From Lachnospiraceae bacterium UBA1755 (GTDB lineage: Bacteria > Bacillota > Clostridia > Lachnospirales > Lachnospiraceae), in assembly GCA_002314805.1 (NCBI GenBank), contig DCHJ01000113.1:1-13637 (forward strand): DNA of 13,637 nt, written 5' to 3'. This document shows positions 1-5,483 of the stretch, one piece after another; positions within the stretch are counted from its first letter, which is position 1; every line of letters starts with the position of its first letter. Below the pieces are notes generated by a model. It made no database searches. It was given only the letters and a program-made list of their open reading frames with translations, and had not been told where the DNA came from. A program made the position numbers and the translations under genes.

Positions 1-133
1 CATTCTTTCCGTTGCGCCTATCACATACAACACCGACATCAACTTTATAGCCTCTTCTTACAAGCTCGTTATATATTATATTTTCCATGATGTGACCCGG
101 GTCAAACTGACGATAATTGAGTCTTGCGCTTTT
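1..133 (-). pseudogene. 3' fragment of a DUF4143-type AAA ATPase gene, cut by the window edge
   Basis: Reading the minus strand in the frame that contains the ATG at 88-86 gives ARLNYRQFDPGHIMENIIYN from about 127 downward, followed by ELVRRGYKVDVGVV. As I know the family, this matches the stretch of DUF4143 ATPases just before the C-terminal nuclease-like region (typically ARLNFRQ...HIMENIIYNEL..RGY.VDVGVV). The frame has a TGA upstream at about position 150, and no ATPase core (Walker A or B) precedes it. Instead, the upstream DNA is the start of a PIN toxin gene in another frame. The fragment runs off the left edge, so its true end is unseen. It is not a piece of the intact ATPase at 941-2215, whose C-terminus has a different sequence. 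It is most likely non-functional debris from a deletion or recombination. Confidence 0.7.
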
Positions 134-273
134 CGTCCTAAATATTCGTCAACTATACTCGTAGTTGCACAAGCAGTTACTTTAGACGAAATAATAGCTT
201 TCAGGACTTGTCCAGGCGCGCCTCCAAAAAAGATTCCGGAAATAACTACATTTGTATCTACAACAATCTTCAT
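76..273 (-). pseudogene. Truncated PIN-domain toxin (VapC-like)
   Basis: The first 45 or so residues (MKIVVDTNVVISGIFFGG, then ATTSIVDEYLGR) are a typical PIN-domain N-terminus. The first catalytic Asp is in VVDTN (residue 6) and a conserved Glu is in VDEYL. PIN-family toxins of this type are usually about 130-145 residues and are RNases. This one stops at 65 residues, and its last 20 residues are not PIN sequence: they are the out-of-frame reading of a DUF4143 ATPase fragment. The later acidic residues of the active site are missing, so no active toxin is expected. The ATG overlaps the antitoxin stop codon by 4 bases (ATGA), the usual translational coupling of such pairs. The junction lies at about 127-141. 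Confidence 0.8.
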
Positions 274-536
274 CCGCGTTTATTCCTTCGTACAGCCTTA
301 ATTATGTCATTAACATCATCTTCAGCGTAGCCCACAGAGGCCGCCCATTTTTGAGCTTCAGACAATGCAGTTTCAAAATCCTCAGCAGATGGAAGTTTTA
401 AAGTCTTTAGCATAATGGCATCGTTTGAGGCATAAACAACAAGCTTATCTCCAGTATCAATAGACAATTTTTTACGGATATTTATCGGCAGAGAAATCTG
501 TCCTTTTGATGAAACAGTTAATACTTGAACATCCAT
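270..536 (-). CDS. AbrB/MazE-family antitoxin
   Basis: An 88-residue protein that starts MDVQVLTVSSKGQISLPINI and continues with RKKLSIDTGDKLVVY. This is a SpoVT/AbrB swapped-hairpin DNA-binding domain (about residues 4-48), with the hallmark SSKGQISLP and GDKL elements. The C-terminal 40 residues are charged and helical, as expected for the toxin-binding tail. The start is supported by AAGGAG about eight bases upstream. Such proteins repress their own operon and neutralise a PIN toxin encoded by the overlapping next gene. That toxin gene is truncated here, so this antitoxin may now be an orphan regulator. Two overlapping sigma-70 promoters and a palindrome lie just upstream, consistent with autoregulation. 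Confidence 0.88.
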   Translation of the reverse strand: MDVQVLTVSSKGQISLPINIRKKLSIDTGDKLVVYASNDAIMLKTLKLPSAEDFETALSEAQKWAASVGYAEDDVNDIIKAVRRNKRG

Positions 537-557
537 GATATTTCTCCTTTTTAATTT

Positions 558-572
558 GTAAGATTTTCTTAC
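558..572. promoter_or_regulatory. Palindrome, candidate AbrB operator
   Basis: GTAAGA-TTT-TCTTAC is a perfect 6-bp inverted repeat with a 3-base centre. It lies between the -10 boxes and the ribosome site of the antitoxin gene and overlaps the expected transcription start. Antitoxin autorepression through such a site is established for the family. Use of this particular palindrome is inference. Confidence 0.45.
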
Positions 573-575
573 TTG

Positions 576-612
576 AGTATATGATTATCTTAAAACCGTG
601 TCAATATGTCAA
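576..612 (-). promoter_or_regulatory. Two overlapping sigma-70 promoters for the antitoxin gene
   Basis: On the minus strand TTGACA (612-607) is followed after 17 bases by GATAAT (589-584). A second TTGACA (604-599), shifted by 8 bases, is followed after 17 bases by TATACT (581-576). Both -35 boxes are perfect consensus, both spacers are optimal and each -10 box matches five of six positions. They point at the AbrB-type antitoxin. Confidence 0.75.
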
Positions 613-651
613 CTTCCATTTTAACCGGTGGTCAGAACTGTTGTCAAAGCA

Positions 652-706
652 TAAAAAGAAGGGTTCCCAGAAGTATTCTATTATTCAATACACCCCCGAA
701 ACCCTT
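652..706 (-). terminator. Probable intrinsic terminator
   Basis: On the minus strand an outer stem AAGGGTT/AACCCTT (706-700 with 665-659) and an inner stem GTATT/AATAC (691-687 with 677-673) are joined by a partly wobble-paired segment and closed by a 9-base loop. TTCTTTTTA follows at 660-652. It lies 26 bases after the stop codon of the short RlmD-like frame at 732-839 and would end minus-strand transcripts coming from the ATPase. The stem is imperfect. Confidence 0.5.
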
Positions 707-731
707 TGATTTCAAGCTATTTTAACGCTAT

Positions 732-839
732 TTACTTGTTTACCCTTGACATCAATACTACCGCTTCCACATGAGGTGATACTCTACTTCGCTTTAACAT
801 AATGCGCACAGCCCTTAAATCCAGGCCTTTACACCCTTC
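732..839 (-). pseudogene. Short C-terminal fragment resembling RlmD (23S rRNA uracil methyltransferase), copy A
   Basis: The frame is open from after a TAG at 842-840 to a TAA at 734-732. It has one internal ATG and ends SPHVEAVVLMSRVNK. The last part (732-779) resembles the extreme C-terminus of clostridial RlmD/RumA proteins (HVETVVLLS-type), which normally ends a protein of about 450 residues. The upstream third has no resemblance that I recognise. A terminator-like hairpin follows 26 bases after the stop, as at a real gene end. Compared with copy B (2979-3032), most base changes in the shared codons are synonymous. The two therefore look like tails of diverged genes, not a recent duplication. 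It is not expected to be functional. The match is short and from memory. Confidence 0.4.
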
Positions 840-940
840 CTATAATTTGCTGTTTGTTGCAGGCAGGGTGTTACAATATAGCGTACAGACGGCCTGACTG
901 AAGTAACAGAGGGTGGGTTCGCGGATTAGTTGTTACACCT

Positions 941-2215
941 TTAGTCTCTCAAGCAACCAATAGGGATTACAAATACACCATCAGGCCTACAATAGGCATA
1001 ATCACCTGTCCCGGTAAGAACCATAAGAAAGGATGGTTTATTCATTTTGTCAGTGTCGATTTTTGCCTCCATTGATTTTAGGTTTGCAGCGCCTTCCTCA
1101 ATCAACTTATCTCCGCCCAACTTGATTTCAATCAAACCATATTTTCCGTTTCTCAAATGGATGACTGCATCACATTCCTGGCCATCCTTATCACGATAAT
1201 GATATACATCTCCATTCAATGCGTCTGCAAACACCCGCAAGTCTCGAATGCACAGCGTTTCAAAGAGAAAGCCAAAGGTTTTCAAGTCATTCATCAAATC
1301 CTTGGGGCCTACGCCCAATGCTGCAACAGCAATGGATGGATCGACGTAATACCGCGTATCCGAAGAACGGATTGCCGTCCTGGAACGGAGATTTGGATTC
1401 CATGCAGGCATATCCTCCACCACAAAAATCTTTCTTAGCGCATTCAAATAAGATGCAACCGTTTCCTCATTGATGGAAGACTCGTCGTTTGCGGCGACAT
1501 CCCTGGCAAGTACTGTATTTGGAATCTGACTGCCCTGATTTCTTGCGTAGGAGCGCATCAGCCTGCGAACCCGTTCAGGATTTTTCTGAACATTATCGGC
1601 GCGATTGATATCAGAACGAACGACAGCATCATAATAATCCGAGGCTTGCTCCAGTGCGATTTCATCCTTCATATCCACTGCCTGAGGCCATCCGCCACGG
1701 CACACAAGGAACGCCAGGCGTTCAATATCAAGGGAAGAATCCGCATCTACCGCTTTTTTTCCCTCAAAGAGTGATTTTAAGCTGACCTCCCCATTAGAGT
1801 CTTCCGATTCATACAAACTCATAGGTCGCATAGTCAACCAGGTAAATCGTCCGGTTCCAGAATGAGTAATCTCCTTGCTGTCTGCAGGAACTGCAGATCC
1901 AGTAAGTACAAACTGTCCCATTTCCCCACGATGGTCAACTTCAAAACGAATTGCATCCCATAGTTTCGGGGCAAGCTGCCATTCATCAATCAGTCTTGGC
2001 GCAGCACCTTTCAGTAATCTTCTTGGGCTTAATTCAGACATCGTAATGTTCTGTTCCTTCTTCTCCGGATCATCCATATACAAGACACTGGAAGCGATCT
2101 GTTCAGCGGTAGTCGTTTTTCCACACCACTTTGGGCCCTCAATCAAAATCGCGCCTTTCCCTTCCAGTTTTCTTTTCAGAATATCATCTGCGATTCTTCT
2201 CCTATACTCTTTCAT
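941..2215 (-). CDS. AAA-family ATPase with DUF4143 C-terminal domain
   Basis: A 424-residue, apparently complete protein. Residues 27-35 form a Walker A (GPKWCGKTT), residues 75-80 a Walker B (LIDEWQ), 104-107 a sensor (LTGS) and 121-123 a TGR motif. The C-terminal part (about 300-400) is DUF4143, including CDAVIHL and YGLIEIKLGG, a D...E-x-K arrangement like that of PD-(D/E)XK nucleases. These ATPases are common on accessory DNA in anaerobes. Their cellular role is unproven. A GTG at 2224 could extend the protein by three residues, but GAGGTGG (2227-2221) is a good ribosome site for the ATG at 2215 and would be overlapped by the GTG start, so I chose the ATG. It has its own promoter at 2247-2275 and is not coupled to a neighbour. 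Confidence 0.85.
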   Translation of the reverse strand: MKEYRRRIADDILKRKLEGKGAILIEGPKWCGKTTTAEQIASSVLYMDDPEKKEQNITMSELSPRRLLKGAAPRLIDEWQLAPKLWDAIRFEVDHRGEMGQFVLTGSAVPADSKEITHSGTGRFTWLTMRPMSLYESEDSNGEVSLKSLFEGKKAVDADSSLDIERLAFLVCRGGWPQAVDMKDEIALEQASDYYDAVVRSDINRADNVQKNPERVRRLMRSYARNQGSQIPNTVLARDVAANDESSINEETVASYLNALRKIFVVEDMPAWNPNLRSRTAIRSSDTRYYVDPSIAVAALGVGPKDLMNDLKTFGFLFETLCIRDLRVFADALNGDVYHYRDKDGQECDAVIHLRNGKYGLIEIKLGGDKLIEEGAANLKSMEAKIDTDKMNKPSFLMVLTGTGDYAYCRPDGVFVIPIGCLRD

Positions 2216-2246
2216 CGCGGCCACCTCGACTATTTATGGTATCTCC

Positions 2247-2275
2247 ATTATATAGTGTTCATTCGCAACCATCAA
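2247..2275 (-). promoter_or_regulatory. Sigma-70 promoter for the DUF4143 ATPase
   Basis: On the minus strand TTGATG (2275-2270), a 17-base spacer and a perfect TATAAT (2252-2247) lie 32 bases upstream of the chosen ATG at 2215. The -35 box matches four of six consensus positions. Confidence 0.7.
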
Positions 2276-2283
2276 TAGTTTTT

Positions 2284-2334
2284 CCGACGATTGGCGCAAA
2301 TTCTCGCCGACGATTGGCGATTATTTTTCCGACA
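2284..2334. repeat. 13-bp direct repeat upstream of the ATPase promoter
   Basis: CCGACGATTGGCG occurs at 2284-2296 and again at 2307-2319, 23 bases apart (about two helical turns). TTTTTCCGAC recurs as a partial third copy at 2324-2333. The copies lie just upstream of the ATPase -35 box and run into the end of the broken acetyltransferase gene. They could be a regulator-binding site or debris of a mobile element. Confidence 0.6.
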
Positions 2335-2635
2335 TAAAGCATATTTTATAGCACCAACTTCTGAATAATGTAGCAAGTATTCCGTAGATATAATAATCAC
2401 ACCAGGTATTTACCATCTTGCCCTGCCTGATCAGACCTTCTTTGCTATACCCGCACTTCTCAAGCATTTTCTGCAATGGAATATTCCTAACATCAACCTC
2501 TGTCCATAGTCTTTGCAATTCCGTATTCTCAAAGCAGAATTTCGTAATGGCCTTCAATGCTTCTGTTCCATATCCCATACCCTGAAAATGGGCAGAAATC
2601 CGTATTGCAACGGAGGTCATGCGATCATTTAACAA
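2321..2635 (-). pseudogene. 5'-truncated GNAT N-acetyltransferase (RimJ/RimL-like)
   Basis: The 104-residue frame contains the acetyl-CoA binding core of a GNAT enzyme: ISAHFQGMGYGTEALKAI (a Q-x-x-G-x-G/A-type loop), then LWTEVDVRN and MLEKCGYSKEG, which correspond to the end of the fold (beta4 to beta6). The N-terminal half (about 70-80 residues, beta1 to beta3) is absent, and an in-frame TGA closes the frame 33 bases upstream of the ATG. The last 20 residues (after YIYGIL) are not GNAT-like and read into the 13-bp repeats at 2284-2334. No ribosome site was found at the ATG. It is most likely a remnant left by a deletion. The original substrate (ribosomal protein N-terminus or a drug) is unknown. 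Confidence 0.65.
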
Positions 2636-2725
2636 AAACGGATTTCGTAATCAGTCAACACGGTATTTTATTAAGCGCTTACCTCTCGCCTGTACATTTT
2701 CAGTCTTCCCGCCCGTTTTCAGGGC

Positions 2726-2780
2726 AAAGAAAAAGGGCCTTCCGGTCATCTGGATTATTATCCAAAGTGCTGAAAAGCCC
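2726..2780 (-). terminator. Probable intrinsic terminator
   Basis: On the minus strand GGGCTTTTC (2780-2772) pairs with GAAGGCCC (2742-2735), with a wobble and one bulge. Inside it TGGAT/ATCCA (2764-2760 with 2755-2751) forms a second stem with a 4-base loop. TTTTTCTTT follows at 2734-2726. It lies 28 bases after the stop of the RlmD-like frame at 2809-2850 and is the first plausible terminator downstream of galK. Confidence 0.55.
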
Positions 2781-2808
2781 GTATTTTCAAAGATTTTTCT
2801 TTACTCTA

Positions 2809-2850
2809 TTAACTTTGTTTTGACAGCAGAACCACGCATTCCGCGGTTCG
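2809..2850 (-). pseudogene. Short C-terminal fragment resembling RlmD, copy C
   Basis: The minus-strand codons read RTAECVVLLSKQS and then TAA. The VVLLSK core is encoded by GTG-GTT-CTG-CTG-TCA-AAA and includes the 12-bp sequence GTTCTGCTGTCA shared with copy B. A terminator-like hairpin follows 28 bases after the stop. By itself the match is too short to be convincing. It gains weight from the two other copies and the shared 12-mer. It has no start codon and is not a functional gene. Confidence 0.3.
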
Positions 2851-2999
2851 CTGTTTCCGCTCTGTCTTCGTGCGCTGCACTCGCCAATCGCGGACAGCTA
2901 CAGCCCAGGCTGGCTTCTCTTTGCCCTCCGGGCAAATTCACCTTCTCGCATGGGTCTCCGTAATCTGCTCTCACTTCGTTACACTCGTGACAGCAGAAC
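2821..2999. repeat. 167-bp segment bounded by 12-bp direct repeats
   Basis: TGACAGCAGAAC occurs at 2821-2832 and 2988-2999, extending to 14 matches in 15. Both copies fall on the VVLLS codons of the RlmD-like tails. The segment between them holds a second diverged pair on the minus strand: CGAGTGTAACGAAGTGAG (2987-2970) and CGAGTGCAGCGCACGAAGAC (2883-2864). It also has a perfect 7-bp hairpin TTTGCCC-TCC-GGGCAAA (about 2921-2937). Plus-strand frames through it look artificial. It may be a scar or a small repeated element. Confidence 0.5.
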
Positions 3000-3032
3000 T
3001 ACAGCCTCAACATGTTCCGTAAACGGAAACAT
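2979..3032 (-). pseudogene. Short C-terminal fragment resembling RlmD, copy B
   Basis: The 17 codons read MFPFTEHVEAVVLLSRV and then TAA. They resemble the C-terminus of RlmD/RumA methyltransferases, where (VD)MFPxTxHVETVVLLS follows the catalytic region. A TAG immediately precedes the ATG, and the gene body (Fe-S cluster cysteines, SAM-binding domain) is absent. The upstream neighbour is galK, ending 58 bases away. It is a tail scar, not a gene. Family assignment is from memory of conserved sequence. Confidence 0.45.
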
Positions 3033-3089
3033 CTACAAAGACAGATACGCTCGATCTTATAACCGTTTTCTTATATCACTCAATCCGTC

Positions 3090-4253
3090 TCAGCACTCCT
3101 CTGCCGTGCCTCCCTCGGCGCGGATGCTCAGCACATGGCAGCTGCCCTCACCCAGCACCCTGTCAATGCCCGTTCTGTATTCATCCACCATATCAAGCGG
3201 CACAAATGCCTGAATAGTACCGGCAAAGCCTCCTCCCTGGATACGGGTCGCACCCCTTCCGCCCAGCAGATGCCTGCTCAGTGCCAGTGCAACAGCAACC
3301 TCCTGATGCTCTGTCGCTCCTGTAGGGATGACATTCTGGAGCAGCATGTACGATGATTCACCTGACTCCGCTGCCAGCCTGAGATATGTATCAAAATCAT
3401 CCGACTTCAGCGCTGCGACCTGCGCCGCAACCCGCTTGTTGTCATTGAATACATGGATGGCTCTGAGCACTGCCCTGTCTCCTGCAGCCTCTCTCACCTC
3501 TGCGATACGGCCATAGAATTCTGTCTCATCCACATCTCTGAGATACTGCTTTCCAAACACAGCACATACTCTGGCAAGCTCTCCCGTGATAGCAGCATAC
3601 TCAAATGTCAGATCCGCGTGATCTGCACCTGAATCAACAATACACAGCGCATATCCGTACTTTGCAAAGTCAGCTTCAACCTTTTCAACTACCGGATGAG
3701 CCGGATCCGCAAAATCAATTGTGATTACGTTTCCGACCGAAGAAGCTGTCTGATCCATGAGTCCGCTGGGCTTGCCGAAATAATTATTCTCCGCCCACTG
3801 ACCGATCTGTGCGATCTCAACCGGAGTAAGCCGGCTGTCACAATACAGCCTGTTGATTATCGTGCCGATGAGTACTTCAAAGGCTGCCGATGATGAGAGT
3901 CCGCTTCCCTTAAGCACACTGCTTGTCACATATGCATCAAAGCCCTGAATATCTCCTCCGAGTTCTCTGATCCTTGCGGCAACACCCCTGATAAGGCTCA
4001 TGGTAGTATTCTTCTCTTCTTCCCTGTATCCGAGATCAGCAGTATCCACCGTACACATCCCATAGCCCTCGGAATACACGTTGATCCTTCCGGTATCATT
4101 CTTATCCACAAGCGCCCTGCACTCCAGATTGACTGCAGCTGCCAGTACGCATCCGTGCTGATGGTCCGTATGATTGCCGCTGAGCTCCGTGCGTCCCGGT
4201 GCTGTACAGATATACTTTGGTCTGCGTCCGAATATCTCTTCAAATTTTCCCAT
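3090..4253 (-). CDS. galK: Galactokinase
   Basis: A 387-residue GHMP-family sugar kinase (cytoplasmic, ATP plus galactose to galactose 1-phosphate, Leloir pathway). Residues 20-34 carry the galactokinase signature in its clostridial form (GRTELSGNHTDHQHG), where the canonical Glu of GEHTD is Asn. Residues 115-124 are the GHMP ATP loop (KGSGLSSSAA), residues 165-168 (LMDQ) include the catalytic Asp167, and residues 339-346 (QGGGFAGT) are motif 3. The length is normal. An in-frame ATG at 4298 exists, but GGAGG at 4265-4261 sits seven bases before the ATG at 4253, so the shorter start is preferred. galT and galE are not nearby. The gap to the upstream AEC gene is 73 bases with a weak promoter candidate, so galK may be separately transcribed. 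Confidence 0.93.
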   Translation of the reverse strand: MGKFEEIFGRRPKYICTAPGRTELSGNHTDHQHGCVLAAAVNLECRALVDKNDTGRINVYSEGYGMCTVDTADLGYREEEKNTTMSLIRGVAARIRELGGDIQGFDAYVTSSVLKGSGLSSSAAFEVLIGTIINRLYCDSRLTPVEIAQIGQWAENNYFGKPSGLMDQTASSVGNVITIDFADPAHPVVEKVEADFAKYGYALCIVDSGADHADLTFEYAAITGELARVCAVFGKQYLRDVDETEFYGRIAEVREAAGDRAVLRAIHVFNDNKRVAAQVAALKSDDFDTYLRLAAESGESSYMLLQNVIPTGATEHQEVAVALALSRHLLGGRGATRIQGGGFAGTIQAFVPLDMVDEYRTGIDRVLGEGSCHVLSIRAEGGTAEEC

Positions 4254-4285
4254 ATGGCTACCTCCGAAAAAAACCCCACACCCCC

Positions 4286-4315
4286 ATTTTATCATCATAC
4301 CATGGATCAGTACAA
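4286..4315 (-). promoter_or_regulatory. Weak promoter candidate upstream of galK
   Basis: On the minus strand TTGTAC (4315-4310), an 18-base spacer and TAAAAT (4291-4286) lie in the AEC-galK gap, 32 bases before the galK start. The -10 box matches five of six positions and the -35 box only three, so read-through from upstream is equally possible. Confidence 0.35.
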
Positions 4316-4326
4316 TGAATACGCGT

Positions 4327-5271
4327 CTAGAACAATCCCATAGTCTTCAGTACAAAGATGCCTATCGTCATCGTGACCATTGACAGTATAGTCTCCACTG
4401 CCACTATCTCACCGCCCAGATCACTGTCTCCTCCCATTGCCTGCGAAACAGTAAAGAGCAGTGTTGCGGCCGGAGTTGCATATAATGCAAATAATACTGC
4501 CAGAGACTCACCTCTAAAGCCCATAAGGATCGCTGCAGATAATCCTATCGCCGGATAAATAACCAGTCTTATCAGACTTGACCATAACAGTTCACGCTTA
4601 TCATTTCTGATTTTTCCGAAATCAAGGTTTGCCCCGAGACATAGCATGGCAAGCGGTGTGCACACACGTCCGAGGTTTACAATAGTATTATGGACAGGTG
4701 ACGGAAACTGAGGACAATGTAACAGCATAAGAACAAAACCGATGATGGTCATTATTATGTAGGAATTGCCGAAGATGTCCCTTAACAGTTTCTTAGCGGT
4801 TACCCTATGTCCGCTGTGTATAGAAAAACTGATCGGAGTAAGTATATTGTTGGTGATCGATCCGACTGTGATCATCAGTGAAGCCAGTACACTGCCCGTT
4901 GTACCCATAATTCCGCATGCAACCGGGATACCTATATACGATGTATTGGAACGGAACAGCCCGACAGCAAGAGTACCTCGTTTTGCCTCGTCTTTGGAAA
5001 TAAGATTGGCTGCGGCCAGCGATATAAGGAACATAGTTATATACGATATCACCACTACCAAAAGGAACCCTGCTCCGCTGCTGATATCAAAGTTACTGCA
5101 ATACAGTCCGGAAAAAACCGAGCATGGCAGGAATACATTAAAATTAAGTTTGTTTGCAATGCGAATAAAATCCTTCGTGATCCATCCGAGCCTGCCCAGG
5201 AAATATCCCAGTGCCAGCATCAGCACCAGCGGCAGTGTGACACTCACCGCAGTAATAAAGTTTTCAAGCAT
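4327..5271 (-). CDS. AEC-family membrane transporter (auxin efflux carrier / malate permease-like)
   Basis: A 314-residue polytopic protein beginning MLENFITAVSVTLPLVLMLA. Hydrophobic segments run through almost the whole length in the usual two-block arrangement of the AEC family (about ten helices), including FNVFLPCSVFSGLY in the N-terminal block and CTPLAMLCLGANL at the start of the C-terminal block. Family members move organic acids such as malate, malonate or auxin-like compounds. Here it directly follows an amidohydrolase, a fumarase-type hydratase and an AtuA pair, so a carboxylate carrier for that pathway is a reasonable inference. Direction and substrate are unknown. GGAG six bases before the ATG supports the start. 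The upstream gap of 212 bases holds three imperfect repeats, not an obvious promoter. Confidence 0.85.
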   Translation of the reverse strand: MLENFITAVSVTLPLVLMLALGYFLGRLGWITKDFIRIANKLNFNVFLPCSVFSGLYCSNFDISSGAGFLLVVVISYITMFLISLAAANLISKDEAKRGTLAVGLFRSNTSYIGIPVACGIMGTTGSVLASLMITVGSITNNILTPISFSIHSGHRVTAKKLLRDIFGNSYIIMTIIGFVLMLLHCPQFPSPVHNTIVNLGRVCTPLAMLCLGANLDFGKIRNDKRELLWSSLIRLVIYPAIGLSAAILMGFRGESLAVLFALYATPAATLLFTVSQAMGGDSDLGGEIVAVETILSMVTMTIGIFVLKTMGLF

Positions 5272-5312
5272 ATCTGTCTCCGGTTTGATTAAATATGATT
5301 TTCACTCAGACA

Positions 5313-5458
5313 ATACCTGTGCCATGCGCAGCATCCCCCGGGCAGTGACTCAGCGCAGTGACACCGGGCGCTTATACCTGTGTCATGCACAGCATCCGCA
5401 TCTGCTGTTTTCTTACGCGGTTTAAGTTCCTGATTCCTGCGCCATGCGCACAGCATCC
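5313..5458. repeat. Three 24-26-bp palindromic repeats at about 60-bp spacing
   Basis: Copies start at 5313, 5374 and 5433: ATACCTGTGCCATGCGCAGC, ATACCTGTGTCATGCACAGC and ATTCCTGCGCCATGCGCACA, each running on into CATCC. Each is an imperfect palindrome whose arms differ between copies but largely stay paired (CTGTG/CACAG in copy 2, TGCGC/GCGCA in copy 3). They fill most of the gap between the amidohydrolase and AEC genes. They could be hairpins in the mRNA or protein-binding sites. Confidence 0.75.
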
Positions 5459-5483
5459 CATCACGGTCCGCATGACGATATGA

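Noticed and set aside
2557..2963. Two overlapping plus-strand frames (88 and 114 codons) across the GNAT remnant and the repeat region
   Set aside because: Composition is low-complexity and proline/serine-rich, no ribosome site is present, and the DNA is explained by minus-strand remnants, a terminator and repeats.
732..3032. The RlmD-like tails as attL/attR of one recent insertion
   Set aside because: Copies A and B differ at many synonymous positions, so they are not the exact direct repeats that a recent single integration would leave.
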